From: Fasciola hepatica
Lineage: Eukaryota > Platyhelminthes > Trematoda > Plagiorchiida > Fasciolidae
Length of the DNA stretch: 64,000 nt
NCBI GenBank assembly: GCA_948099385.1
Contig: CANUEZ040000193.1
Location: 5,158,501-5,222,500, forward strand
Reading direction: 5' to 3'
A model generated the notes under the pieces. The model did not search any database. It saw only the letters and a program-made list of their open reading frames with translations, and was not told the DNA's origin. This document shows, one piece after another, positions 22,490-34,578 of this stretch. Positions within the stretch are counted from its first letter, which is position 1. Every line of letters starts with the position of its first letter. A program made the translations under genes and the position numbers.

Positions 22490-23260
22490 GCAGTGGGCGT
22501 TTGTGGCTATGGGACCATATGTCGCTCACACTGCAACCATGAACAAGCTCGTATTTTCCTCAAAGTGGGCCAAAATATTTCCTGACAAAATAAATTCAAT
22601 GATCTCCGCATTGCGACTGCGTCAATTTGTCTGTAGGATCTCCCAAGGGAAGAACGCGATACGACTGTTGAGCATGGTAGAAATTTTCGTTCCTGAAATG
22701 GGACTGGTATACCGATTTTGAGTTTGTTTTGCTCCACATGGTACCAGATGATACGTATGGCCTCCCTAAAGAGAAAATCCGTGAACAGTGGTTGGATATC
22801 AAATCAAGCCGTGTGTTTACCTTTCACAATTATCCGGCCCAAAGATCTCTACTATTTCGAAACTTTCTTCGATGGTGTCTCTGGACATTGGATCATCAAC
22901 TATCTCAAATAATTTCAAAACCCATTTTGCCAATTCGTGCCATGATGAATTAATCATTGATAGTATTTGCCTAAGTGTAACTTCTGGTTTGTGTAGTTTC
23001 GGTGGACCATACAGTTGTGGGATTTGAGTTCCATTTGGCTTCAGATGTTGAGCTGTTGTCTAACAGGTAAAATGTCCTTCTAGTAGAAAGTGTGCTTCAG
23101 CCGAGAACTCTTGTTCTAGTTCCTCAGGTTCATTGCAGTTATATTGGCGCACAAACGTGCTGGTATAGTCAAGAACGGTCTCCATTTTCTCATATTCACT
23201 CCAATGAGTCAGAACGGGTTCGGAATCACTGGTAATGTGTTAAATTATCACGCCATATTG
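22490..23260 (-). pseudogene. Penelope-like reverse transcriptase, spacer copy
   Basis: Minus-strand RT of the Penelope-like group. In order: QIPQLYGPPKLHKPEVTLRQ (the family's YGLPK.HK..-type block, about 23,025-22,960), a stretch ending SMINSSWHELAKWVLK, then after a frameshift FREAIRIIWYHVEQNKLKIG and YRQIDAVAMRRSLN, the block in which the family has YRQIDG.AMGSPL. The catalytic YVDD region is not visible; decay or truncation removed it before about 22,490. An upstream frame containing CNEPEELEQEFSAE (about 23,150) is probably the N-terminal part. It is a different fragment from the palindromic PLE copies, which lack this RT core. Confidence 0.78.
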
Positions 23261-23264
23261 CAAC

Positions 23265-24195
23265 TGTAGATTTTCAATAATAAAAATGCACTCAGGTGTG
23301 GTGAGTGATTGATGTCTGGACGATGTTAGTATTTACGATGGTTCGAAGTCAACCAGCTCCGCTTGGAACCAAGTCTGCGCATCTTTTTAAAAGGGTTTGA
23401 ATATTTTTAGTCATTCGAATAGATATTCGAATTTAGCTTGCGTCTGGTTATGGTCCAGTTGGGTATTTGTGGATTACATGTGACTGTGGACATGTTTACC
23501 TTTTCATGGTGGGAAAACCCCAAGTGGCACCGTGCAATTTCTCACCATGCCGCGACCTGAATTAGTTGAGGCTGTTCTTGGAACACGGTGTTGAATGACA
23601 ATACTCACGAGATACAAATTCATATAGATCGTCTTGCTCCATAGACGGATCCCACCATGGTTTTGCAGTGAATACATAATTCCAGTGCCATTCGTTTCCA
23701 TTTGTTGTGGCCAACATAATTGCTCTCATAGGGAACTGTACATCACACCGTAGGTGGTGATATGTTCCGATCGATGGGAATCCAGCGGACATTCATGGAG
23801 AAACCACCTATAGTAAAAGTTATACGAAGTGTCGATTTAAGGTGCAGTATTTGGTCTGAGCCAGCTGGAAAGAATGAGGACAAGGGTACTCACCAACGTT
23901 GCACTTGTGCCGCACTTTGTCTCTAGGTGGAAACAGTCATAGGAGATGCAGCCAAACGGAGTTATCGACGAACTAATTCCTTGCGCCGATGGACACGTTC
24001 ACCAAGTGGCGGTCCCTACCAGTGGTGAAAATTGCTGTCAAGATGTTCGATCCGTTGGCATACGGGAAGTAGTCGAATTAAACGGATAGAATGAAAATAA
24101 GTGGTTTTCTTGATGTAATGTGAACTCTGCTTTGGACTAGAAACAGGTTTCTTAGTTAGTCGCAAATAACTTCGAGGTTTATTTTGGGCAGGCGT
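23265..24195. other. No gene identified
   Basis: A 76-codon minus frame (23,792-23,562) with WHWNYVF and KPWWDPSME is unassigned; it could be an N-terminal extension of the PLE at 22,490-23,260 or chance. No repeats shared with the duplicons noted. Confidence 0.35.
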
Positions 24196-24199
24196 TCAA

Positions 24200-24680
24200 A
24201 TTTTTTGTGTTTGCGGGCCCGGCAATCACCACATACAGTGTCAAAGAACTTCCCAAACTTGAGCCAGGCAAATCGTCAGTCGTCGAATCATATAATGTTA
24301 AACTGCCTCCTGCATTGATGTTGGAATCACACCGCATACAGATTGGATCCGATGTTCCAAATCATCCAGGTTCTCGGCCTTGTGGTCCCCAACTTCTCTT
24401 TCAACATAACCATTCAGGAAATATTCCATTGGAGTTTGATTCAGAGGTCCTTGAGACCACGGTATACGTCCTTTTTCGTCCGATCCAATGCGAAGGGGAC
24501 TTCCAGTCGAGCCACTAGGCTTAGTTCCTAGAAAACATATTTTTGTAGTGAGATCAAGCTTTGTTCATTTGCTTACCGCACCAACTTATCCGAAGGCTTG
24601 TTGCCCATTCCGATATCCAGTTGACCGTTGCATGTTGGGCTGCATGCATTCGGTTGCAATCCCGCTCCGATTTTTCTAAT
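24200..24680 (-). pseudogene. DDE transposase remnant (IS630/mariner-like superfamily)
   Basis: Minus-strand C-terminal half of a DDE transposase. It reads MHAAQHATVNWI (where the family has QQDGA..H.A, so the catalytic Asp appears as His), then IGSDEKGRIPWSQGPLNQTP and MEYFLNGYV (family: RSPDLTP followed by D or E, then LWG), then ENLDDLEHRIQSVCGVIPTS and RLTICL. These blocks in this order are characteristic. Stops and frame changes are present. No terminal inverted repeats were found nearby. A second, weaker fragment lies at 28,180-28,300. Confidence 0.72.
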
Positions 24681-24948
24681 GATCTCTCAACTCCACGCAC
24701 CACTGAACTAACCAGATTTGAATCTCCTGAATGCATCGGGGAAATTCAGACACCGACCTTCAACGATATTCTAACGTCATGTGTGTGCACGAGTTGCTTT
24801 GCTTCACAGTTACAGTCTCATTCTAATGGTGTTTCGAGTCAGTTTTGTCCTATGATCCAGATACAATGCCGTACTAATCAGAGGGTAGCCTTATCTTTCG
24901 AATTGGAAAACTCAAGCAATTCTTTTCTGTAAGTCGTGCATGTATTGA

Positions 24949-25345
24949 AAATTCACCCTAAATCGGGTGTATAAGGGCGATCATTGACTTGATTTACCGA
25001 CCACATGGCCTGAACCTGAGATAAGGCAGTTAGTACCACTCTGCGCGATTATTAAAGAACAGCTGAACTGTCCTATTATTCTTCTTCTGCTTGAGTGACA
25101 CAAGTGATCAGAATTTGCGAACCATTCGGAATCATTCGAACACCGTGTCTACTGTGTGGAATGAATACAGGTTATAAATCATTCCGCAAATGGATTAAAT
25201 GTGCTGCGAAGGAACTACAAAGAATTTTTCGTTGCTGCTGCTGTACTGAGTTGGCCATGATTAAACTATTTTATTAGTGATGCAAGCCCTAGCTGGAGTA
25301 GATACGTTTTGCGACTGAGGCATTTCCATCTCATGAGGTGAGTAG
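24949..25345. repeat. Dispersed repeat, second copy
   Basis: Direct copy of 21,247-21,570, with internal indels; both contain TTAGTACCACTCTGC and a GGTTATAAATCATTCC block. It starts right after the segment upstream of the DDE transposase. Confidence 0.7.
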
Positions 25346-26098
25346 ATAACGGATCAGGGGTCGCCTCGCATGCAGAAGGTGCCACTGGTCTTCAATAACC
25401 TCCCTCATCGGTGATGCTGGCATGATATCCTAAAGTTCATCACCGGTCGAGTATGCACCGTCAAAGGTAATTTCGTTCGTTTTTATAGTTCAGAAACACG
25501 ACCGTTTGGGTATATGTTAAAGCAACATTGTCGGTGTTTGATCATCAATCCCTCCGTTTCATTGGTAGAATATGTTGAGAACACCGTGTCAGCAATACGG
25601 AAGTTTGGTTTAGGTTGTTGGTAACCAGTACCGAATCTGAGCAGTTTCCTTTCAGTAACGCCACAAAATCAATGAAGCCGAACTTCCCCTGTCGTATATT
25701 TATGAAATGCACTGATTTCAGTTGTGGTTGTTGGAAGTCGCGAAAACAGTGAGAACAATGTGAGGTTTATTTTACTGTGTCTCTTCTACTTTTCTCAGGG
25801 AAAAATTCGTGTTAGATTTGAAAACACTTTGAACCCATAGTTATTGCGCTCGAGTCAAGTGGCTTACGCGTTTCCATCCACGAGGGGATAATACTGTCGG
25901 TGTACAGGAAACAGTTGCCATGCTCCCAGTTTACTAGGCAAACTGCATGAACGGTCTTGAAGATCGAATACTGTTGCGGTGTTCGAGACATTTGGAGGCA
26001 TATTGAATAGCCAACATAATACTGACGGCAGAAATCAACCAAAAGCAGATGTCAATGATGCCTTGTCACCTTCGTGCTCGTCTCCACGAAGATACAAG

Positions 26099-26116
26099 TT
26101 GATGATGATGATGATG
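26099..26116. repeat. (GAT)n microsatellite
   Basis: Six consecutive GAT/ATG units. Confidence 0.85.
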
Positions 26117-27529
26117 GTAATAGTACCGTTATTGACGACGAAGAAGTCAATGAATTGTAAGCACATCAGTTTGAATTTGTAGTACTGGTATCGATATCGA
26201 TCTTGTGATAATACATGCAAACTGTGAATTCAAGTTGAAGGCTTTGACTTACATGACCTTAATCACTGTGTTGAGAAAACTATCGGCTTTTCTGACAAAT
26301 GACAGACATCGTCTTTTGCAGCTTTTCTCGGCTGTTCAAGCACTTCCAAAAGGGATCGGAATTTGAGTTATCTGTCCATCGATGATTCGCACTCTATTAT
26401 TGCGTGGTTGTTTCGAGTTATGAACATACTCAAGCTAGATTTGTAATTCACATAACGCAAAATACACCAATTCATAAAAAATGAGCACAAAAATGATTTG
26501 TGTGTGATGTGCAGAGCAGCTCGGATTTTTGAAACGCAAACCTCTGATAAGTCACAGACAAACGTGTAACCTACAAGGATGTACATCGCGGTGGAGTTGT
26601 TTATATGACTTGAGTCATGTGCTCCAAACGGGAATACTGGGGACATACAGGATGCAACGACCTAGTCACTTATATTGTTTCACTCGAGTTTGGTGGGCAG
26701 TATCGTTTCGGAGATGACTTAATTCACTTGCGTGAATTCACTTACAGAAATCAATATAGTCACAATTAACTAACAAATTCCAGATTCTGATTAGTTTGTG
26801 AGCATTTCTCTGTCACAGGACTGTTCGTTGTTTGTTCACTCACATCAACGACAACTGATTTCAGCCAACTACTTGAGAATATTTTGACTGCTCCACTCGC
26901 GGACGGTTGAACCGTGGCTCTATCAGTTCAATTTGTCTGGTGTTACTCTAACTTCTGGAAGTGATTGAAACATTCTAGTGTTTCGATAAACATTGTCGCT
27001 CATCATCTTTTGGGTCTTCTGGTTTCTACTGTTTCCGAAACAATTTTAGGGATCTACTATCTGGTACCTGGAGTTGATGGAATGTGATCTGAACCATCGA
27101 TTGTAGAAGGAAGAACAGTAACCGAATAATGTCAATTTCCGAAACCATACAACAGTAGTTCTGATCTCCCAGCTCTTTTTTCTTCTCTCTCGCACAAAAA
27201 ATTAGTCAGTATCGGTTCTTCTGTACTCATCCTACTCTCTTCCTTTGAAGAAACAACGGAGAAATTTTTCGGAGTTCTTCAGCGGCACAGTTGATCCATT
27301 TATCGAAAGATTGGTAGTCTGCACTTTATTCAAAAATATAAACATGGAATTGCAAAAATGTCTACCCTGTCATCATACATCACACAACTGTTTGATAGAA
27401 AAAAACTATCAAAAAGTGAAAAGAGCGTTACCACTGCCGCACAAGGCGAAATTTATGGAGACTGCAAAGGACTGATTGCATGTCGAATTTGGCACAAGTC
27501 ATTATTGTTAGTTTGTTTACCATCACATC

Positions 27530-27580
27530 ATATAAATACATATAAATATACATATATATACATATATATATATATATAAA
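27530..27580. repeat. (TA)n-rich microsatellite
   Basis: Imperfect TA/CATA repeats of about 50 bases. Confidence 0.9.
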
Positions 27581-27774
27581 TTGAACGTAAGTATTATGTG
27601 AGTACGACTCAAATTAGGTCATATTGAACATATACCATCTGATTGTACAAGTATGGATACAAGTTGGCAGAGGAGTACCGGGCACGCATAACTGATAAGC
27701 GGCAACAACCGCGAAACCAGTCGTGTGTTTCCGAGGGAATTTTGTCTACACGACTACATATTACACGCTATCAT

Positions 27775-27822
27775 TATGTATACATATACATACATATATA
27801 TAAATATGTATATATATATATG
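27775..27822. repeat. (TA)n-rich microsatellite
   Basis: A second TACATA/TA tract about 200 bases from the first. A GT-rich stretch follows at about 27,922-27,945. Confidence 0.9.
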
Positions 27823-28179
27823 GATGCTCACTTTCATCCCAATGAAAGAAATATAACATTTAATGACTGGCATAATCTGCCGGCAACCAAATCTGTCCTG
27901 TCATGGCTTGAATCGGTAATATTGTGTGTATGTGTATGCACGCGTGCATACAATCGAGTGAATCCGATGAGGGGAACTGGATTTTTCAGTCGAAAAAGGC
28001 GAGGTGATACCATTTAGTTAGATGTCTTTGAATGCCTAGGTAAATGATTTTAAAATTTACACAGTTCGTTTTGCAGCTGTAATCAAAATACACAAATCGA
28101 TAAATTTAGGGAAGGGATTTTACATGCAGACTTTCAAGCGCTATCACCTCTTTATAGTAAAGACTCGTTCGAGCTAGGA

Positions 28180-28300
28180 AATTCAGCATTATCTTCAAGT
28201 ACGAACTTCCCAATACTTTTGAGTAAATTGGGATCGTTCTGTATTTGTGGCGTTTCCGTCGAAAATAAAGGGACCAATAATAATTACTCTCGGAACTTTC
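28180..28300 (-). pseudogene. Possible DDE transposase fragment
   Basis: On the minus strand, VPRVIIIGPFIFDGNATN resembles the GP.FFDG.V block that precedes the catalytic Asp of IS630/mariner-like transposases such as the one at 24,200-24,680. It is on the same strand but 3.5 kb upstream, so it is either a separate fragment or the same copy split by insertions. Single motif only. Confidence 0.3.
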
Positions 28301-29585
28301 GCTCAAATCATCAATCATTCATCAGACTGGCGTCGTTTGACGACGAGGTGTTGTGAATACCTTGCTACAAGTAAAACGGTCTGGTTAACATCCTGCATTA
28401 TTGAAATCAAGCATGTGTTTCGGTACAGATGTGAGCAGATACCACCATCCTTTGCTAGGTACGATCTTTTCATAAAAACAGTACAGATGGACATCAAAGG
28501 CATTTCAGTTTCTCCTGCCGGGACGACCACTTACTCACGTCAATCTGTATCGTTACTTTATTGAAGTGGTAACCCCCACCCCACGCCAGCCATATTGATT
28601 ACCATTATTTCTATGCTTCTCAAACTCAGTCACAGAGTTAGTTTCAATCCAAAAGATCACCTACACATTTATCTACTTACTATGCATATACATTTCACAA
28701 CCCATTACTTATCTGTGCAATATTCCATATTCCTTTTCGCAAAAGTATATGACGAAAATGGCTGAGAGTATCATATAAAATAATATTCAATATGCATCAT
28801 AAACACTGTTTACGCACTGAAGACAATTGGAACGTTCGTTGCACGAAGGATCGGACAAACGGTGCTGTCCTTATTGTTAATCCAGATTCAATCTGGTGAA
28901 GCACTGAAAAAAACACATTAGCAGACGTAATTGTTTTATTTTGTCAGTGATCTCTGATGCCTGATTTGGATTTCATTGTTTTTTCCTCGGTTGCATACGT
29001 TTTACTGAATTGACTTTACCGAAGTATCCGTGCACCTGAACTTTGGAAACTTTTCGGTTCTCGCCGACGACGGTCTTTTGTATTCATTCGTTTAAGGGAA
29101 TTTCGTTCATAGTTCGCAGTCAGGACTCGATAGAAGACACGTTTCTGAGCCGCTAGTGGAACGTCTACTGCAGTGTGCCTTCTTGTTTGAGATTGAACCA
29201 ACTGAATTTATTATCAGTTTGTTCAAAATGATGCGATAACGGCCGTGAATAATGGAACTTTTCATCGAGTTTCAAGCGAAAGTCACGGTTGGCGTCACTG
29301 GTGCTGAAAATCACACCGGTGACAATACCACTGTATGGGTTCACGAAAGCTGAGGAAACGTTGCGGTTTTTCGTAGAAACTGGGAAACAGTGGCTTCAGG
29401 ATGACTATTAGCTATCAAAACACCACTGAGAAAATTTGGAGCAATCGAAAATCAGACAATGAAGATAATATTTATGACGTGCCGAGGAATCCTGTCAGGT
29501 GACATGTGCACATCGATGTTCCAATACCGATAATCTCAAATTCTACAACCGTAGTAGCCATGTCTCTTAAACACAGAGAAGTCCT
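28301..29585. other. No gene identified
   Basis: A 61-codon minus frame at 29,201-29,016 is rich in Arg (RRHTAVDV, KDRRRREPK) but unassigned. No repeats noted. Similarity to duplicon A cannot be tested here because the matching part of A lies outside the window. Confidence 0.35.
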
Positions 29586-29589
29586 GCTG

Positions 29590-30420
29590 CAGCGTACATC
29601 CAACCCTTGATTAATGATCAGATTTCATTTCAAATCCACAGGTCAAGCGGAATTTCTGTATACACAATGACACCTGAACCAATATCTGTTCTGCCAGTAA
29701 AATCACGCTGCCCAGAAAGCAATTTATCAACCAAGTCTAAGGTTCTCCAGATAATGGAACGTTTAGTGGACCAACCCAATTCTGCAACGTCATATTGAAA
29801 AACGCATACCAATCATTGATACACAGCTATTCATGTTGCTCATAAAAGCTTGCAACTTACCTGGGTCTTCTTAAACGAGAACGATGTCACTCGCATAGTC
29901 ACGTTCTAAGACCTTTCAACTAAGGAAAAGTTTGATGTTACTATCATCACCTGACAAGAGTGCTGTATCTGGGACCGTATCAATCAGGAAGGTAAAGAGA
30001 AAGGTAGAAAGGGGTAACCCCGATGCACACCACTTCTCGTGGTGAATTCGGGTGAAGGAGAACAGTGAAACCTAACACGACCTAGGCTGTTCACATAAAA
30101 GGACGTTAGGGAGGGACGGAATTTTTCTGATACACCCTTCAACTGGGGACAATGAACTATGAGGTCAGCTGAGTCTAAGATCGCTTAAAGGATTAAGAAA
30201 CAGGTGGGAAGTTGACCTATAAAATGTGTGCCTGTGGTCGAAAATTTGTTAGAGAGTACAGATATATTCAACACAACCAAGATCAAGTCCAAACCCATCT
30301 TGATTCTCGTCTCATTTCAACTAGGTGGCATAGCTCACGAAGAACCTCTTTTTTGATAGAGGCCGCTAATTTCAACCACAGTTGGAGCTATGTCGCTACT
30401 TTACAAGCCTGTCGTGGATA
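29590..30420 (-). pseudogene. RTE-type non-LTR reverse transcriptase, duplicon B
   Basis: B counterpart of 1-629, extending further toward the C-terminus. On the minus strand it shows ENQDGFGLDLGCVEYI, LPLSTFLFTFLIDTVPD (RT motif after the family's G.PLSPFLF block) and DYASDIVL at about 29,903-29,881, with Ser where the first catalytic Asp of YADD should be, as in A. Stops interrupt all frames. After about 29,770 a further open stretch (29,812-29,630) extends the C-terminal part. Upstream coding is separated from the endonuclease by the gypsy-2 insertion. Confidence 0.85.
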
Positions 30421-30971
30421 AAAACCATTTGAACTGCTTCCTGGAATGCATCTTTTAACGGACAAGACGAAGCTCCTGAGTTCGAATCAGTGAGCCGTTT
30501 GTCTCTGAGAACAGTTCAATAACGCCTTCCGCTCACGGACAGGTATTTTTGCTTAGACGGATTACATTGTAGCTGCTGCCTATCGCTGTAGCCGCTGCTC
30601 ATCGCTGCAGCTTTTTCCACCCCTGCAATCCACTACTATTCACGGCCGTTTCTCACGCTCAGAATCAATTGGCGTGTAAGGCACCTCTGTCTTCCATCAT
30701 ATCTGGAATTGAGAGGAATCATTCTGCGAGCACCTCACAGCTCAACTGAGGATGCAGATATCCATCGTTTCTGTGGGTAGTTGGTTGTTGGATCTTGGTC
30801 AGCCGTCACAGCTTCAAGTTAAACTCACTGGACCATTGTCCACTACTTAACTGGATACTGGGCGTCGATAACTCGGTGAACAGTTGTGATATCTAAAGGA
30901 TTTTCCATGGCAAGACCAGGTTCGAAGAATGTATGAGGAATCACAAAACAAATTTCATTCGAAGTAATCTG

Positions 30972-31200
30972 CTAGACCACTAAACTGTGGGTGACGAATA
31001 GCAGTGTGTTCAACTTTTCAACCAAGATCTTATAGCCAAGTATCCAAGAGTTGTGCAGCTGAACTGGTGCCACTGTCAGTAACTGGCACAAACATAATTC
31101 CTCCTCTGTTGAATCGTTTTCTGAGTGTAGTCTGTGTGAAGTCAGCAGTAAATGTATTTGTTCAATATACTTTTGATCAGCGAAGAAAAGCATCGATGAT
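30972..31200 (-). pseudogene. Ty3/gypsy-2 integrase fragment, duplicon B
   Basis: Minus strand, with VTDSGTSSAAQL around the second catalytic Asp of the integrase core in one frame. It is the B counterpart of 54,600-54,835 (copy C). The region between it and the protease (31,200-31,490) has an open minus frame of 96 codons but no RT motif; the RT appears deleted in both B and C. Confidence 0.65.
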
Positions 31201-31486
31201 CACAAGAGTGTAGTATTTACCCACGAAGGCTCCACAATAGCCTGCATATAACCGCTGTCACGCCTGGCGAAGCAACATTCAACGAAGCCATTTCGAAAAA
31301 TTCGAACGTACCTAATGCGAATGCTGCTTGCAATATTCGCCTGTACGTTTAACATCGGCCCAGTTAGAATTCTCCACAGAGAGAGTAAGCCCGTGCTCAC
31401 ACAGACTGCATTGCTTGACGGACAGGATCTCTCAAACTTAAGTGAATTATACTGCCCTTCAGTAAAGTGAGATCGCAAGATATCTC

Positions 31487-32290
31487 TCACCTTAAGTCAG
31501 GAATGTGCATTCCACCAGAAACCTTAAAACATTTCAAAACAAGCTGTTGTATATCCAATGATTCGGGAAATGAATTTAGGAGAGTGACATCAATGTGCAA
31601 ATCACGAACAGCTTTAAAATTAAGAAGTGGAATTCTAGAATCAGAAACCAAAAACTTGCATTCAGTAGGATCAGACTCACGTAGGTGAATTAGAACCATA
31701 CAAGAACCGAAATGTGGGAGCTTGTATTACTTGGAACATCACACTAGTAGGAATAATCTTATCGATGGGATAAACGCAATGTATAGCTTTAGGTGAAACG
31801 ATGGATTCTTCACGCCCAGTGTCAACAATAAAAGTGTGTTGACTACCCGCTTGAGAGTGAGATTCCTGGTAATATGTGGAACGTTATCTGACAAGAGGGC
31901 TCGTCGACAAGGACATGTGAAACTACGACTTTGCAGACCATATGAAACACACAAATGGGAACATTTATGGTAAGATTTCGAATTGATCGATCGCTCAATT
32001 GGGGCTGATTGACACGACATCTAATGGGCTTGATAAAAGACGACGTACTCATGGGAGTGTATGCATTTCTTCAAATGGGATGAACGAAAAACACCTTTTT
32101 TCGCACGATCCAAATGGTCTCGGGCACAATACGATTTATTAAAACACTTCATATAGTCGTCAACCAGTTGGGATGTAGAACTTACAGGAAAAGGTTTCAT
32201 TTCAGATGCATCCATGGTTTGAATCATTTGCACGACGCAAAATGTGAAATCAAATGGATTGAATAGGCTGAACCCCGCACACAAACACTG
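31487..32290 (-). pseudogene. Ty3/gypsy-2 gag and protease, duplicon B
   Basis: Minus strand. Gag start at about 32,284-32,021, protease near 31,850-31,800 reading FIVDTGREESIVS (active-site DTG kept, following Ser replaced by Arg), then a 70-codon open frame with FKAVRDLHIDVTLLNSFPES. The zinc knuckle visible in copy C is deleted here (about 125 bases missing). A conserved 3' piece ending KVSGGMHIPDL leads to the integrase fragment without an RT. The element sits inside the RTE ORF. Confidence 0.72.
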
Positions 32291-32499
32291 CGAAATAAGA
32301 ACATCAAGAACGCATAGAACCTAGCTCAATTTTCCATCTGGGCGGTATCATGTAAGGTACCATTATGTACTATAAAGAGAGAGAACAGTGAAATAAAATA
32401 GAATGTTTCAATATTGAATTTAACAATAGTTCTGCTTGAAGGCACATTCTTTGATATCCTCAAGTAGTGGCCGACGAAGATTTTTGTCTGTGATATATT

Positions 32500-33215
32500 T
32501 CGGCCACCGTCGAGAGGTAGATTCGAATTCACACAGACAGCTGTGTGATCATTGTCAACAAACAAGGAACAAAATGATCAGCAGTTGAGAGTTGATCCGT
32601 GTCAGCGGTAACCAAGAGCAATATGGTCGATCTGAGTGCAAAGCTGTTGAGATGCAGCAAAGTGCCAGGTTATTTGGTGGAGCTCTTTGTGCCAGAAATT
32701 TGTATTCGCTAGGAATAGTCCATGGTCAGGACATAGTTGAATGAGTCGGTTACCGTTATCGGTTCCATCGGCTGAAATGTCGAACCGGTTTCCTTTATTC
32801 CTCTTTGTCTCTTCTAGGCTTCCAACTTGAACACAGAATTCACCAACAACGTCCATGATGTCCGTTGAACGCACGCTACGGATCAATTGATAAAATCATG
32901 GTGGTATTCATACTTAGCCTCAGACGAGTTGCGGTCATTTGGGCCATGCACATAAACGACAAACAGACATGGACCGTTCACCCGAATCGCACATACACGA
33001 CTGGTCATTGGAATACAGTCGAGCAGTACACGATCAGTTTTCATGCCGAGAACGGTGCCAACGTCAGCCTTACCACATGCACTAGACACCGAATCACCTG
33101 GCATGCGTAGAGTGAAACGGGAAGCCCAGTGTTTACTTGGGGAGCAAAGTGTTATTGCAGAAGTTTGGTCTTGTATGCGTGTTTCGGGGACACAACTCAC
33201 ATTCATGTTAAACGT
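32500..33215 (-). pseudogene. RTE-type APE endonuclease domain, duplicon B
   Basis: The best preserved endonuclease of the three. Frame 33,206-32,883 begins MNVSCVPETRIQDQTSAITL and continues with FTLRMPGDSVSSACGKADVG and LLDCIPMTSRVCAIRVNGPC. The second frame 32,886-32,602 contains VRSTDIMDVVGEFCVQVGSL (N-terminal half of the family's GDFN block, with EFC in place), TDNGNRLIQLCPDHGLFLAN, and ends CTQIDHIALGYR. One frameshift separates the halves, and a stop precedes the final SDH-type block (NDHTAV at about 32,545). Non-functional, but it gives firm identification of the element. Confidence 0.88.
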
Positions 33216-33291
33216 CTGAGGAATTCCAGGTATGGCAGACTGTCGCCTCGTTTGACAGTGTGCCTATGCTGAAAGCATCTGAGTTAGACGA

Positions 33292-33612
33292 ATGCTTAGG
33301 TTGGAGAATATATTCCCTTTTTTCTCTTGTCTCTTATTTGTTACCGGTACCAAGAGTTGGAAGTTCACGGTCGCGACTCATTTTGGTCTTTCATATATAT
33401 TCAGAATTCGGATGAGAGAGTTAAAGTGTAGGGAAATACGACCTGTGTTTCCCGAAAAAACGATGGAGACTTTTGGGAACATCATTCTTGTTGACTGCCC
33501 ACAACGCACAACAGACTTTTCTTGGATACTCTCCCCGTATTCACTGAGTCAAAAGTCTGACCCAGAAGATAGTGGGGCGCTAACCCAACATGAGAAACTG
33601 ACTGTCGTGTGA
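33292..33612 (+). other. Open frame kept in both duplicons (B copy)
   Basis: Counterpart of 2,726-3,103. 106 codons, no known domain, antisense to the region upstream of the RTE endonuclease. Shares QRTTDF and SDPEDSGALTQH with A. Confidence 0.25.
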
Positions 33613-33909
33613 GGTCTGCTGGTTGCAAGTATTCTTTCTCGTCTCAACTGATGCTGCTATGGTTGTTGAGGTAACGTAGTGCAGCCTACTACTATAACAG
33701 ACAGGTGGTCCACGCAAAGTAGGATGTACTAGTGAAAGCGGATGATATGGAAACTGCTTGGAGAGGTTCCCCCGATCCTGCACTGTCCCTGTTCGGGGGT
33801 CACCAGTGTGCAACTCATTGTCACCCCCAAACTACAGAGTTTCGGTTTACTAGCGATTTAGTGAAACACAATAACACTAAGGTGCGCTGAACCATGTTTT
33901 GGTTATCTT

Positions 33910-34578
33910 TGAAAGCCGGTAGTTTTCGAATTACTGGGCGATAGCTGTGTGTATCCTAGGTTTGAGTCCATCTGATTCTGTTGCGGAAGCTGGCCAAAAG
34001 TACATCGTTTGATTGGAAAGAATGCAAAATCGTACATAACAGTTAAAACCAGTCAGTTGAATGCAATGTGAAATGAGTGATTGATACTGTTCTTGCTGAA
34101 AAGAGCTCCACACCTAATCCTACTGAGAGTTTTACCCACAGGAATGTTGAAGAAGCTGGTGATTGTCCACATAATATGAGTTTCAACAAAGTAAGAAAAA
34201 AAAAACGCTTGTTTAAACAACATTCTTGAGAGAAATACAAACGAATATGGAATTATACATTTGGGACAGCTTGGTAATCCACTGAATACTAAATCGAAGT
34301 ACAAGCAATGAATTAAATCAATCGTACATTCGCGCATTTTGAAAGCGATTTATTCAGCGTCATACGTGTTGTTGAATACTGAAGACCTCTGAAAATACTC
34401 TTGACAAGGATGAACGGCAATGCATAATATGTGGTTCATGAGTAGACGCTGTGCCACTTCAATGCAGATTATTTAATTGAACCAAAGCTGCGTGCATCAC
34501 ATGATACTGCATCATATAAAACTCAACTACACATTGACGATCACCAAAGCTCTGTTATGATTTCCAGTCTAAATGATT
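33910..34578. repeat. High-identity island 1 (B copy)
   Basis: Close match of 3,235-3,895. B has about 100 extra bases just upstream (33,794-33,895). Possibly the 3' untranslated region or LTR of gypsy-1; unproven. Confidence 0.7.

Larger units (their letters stand above)
25346..28175. other. No gene identified; microsatellites
   Basis: Scattered open frames (26,042-25,812 minus, 26,646-26,368 minus, 27,245-27,475 plus, 27,643-28,017 plus) lack known domains, and the last one is padded by translated TA repeats. No homology with the duplicons seen. Confidence 0.4.

Noticed and set aside
27530..27822. TA-rich arrays as a CRISPR-like or origin structure
   Set aside because: Simple imperfect dinucleotide repeats without spacers; the setting is eukaryotic.
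27643..28017. 124-codon open frame as a gene
   Set aside because: Its middle is translated TA/CATA microsatellite and no domain is present.
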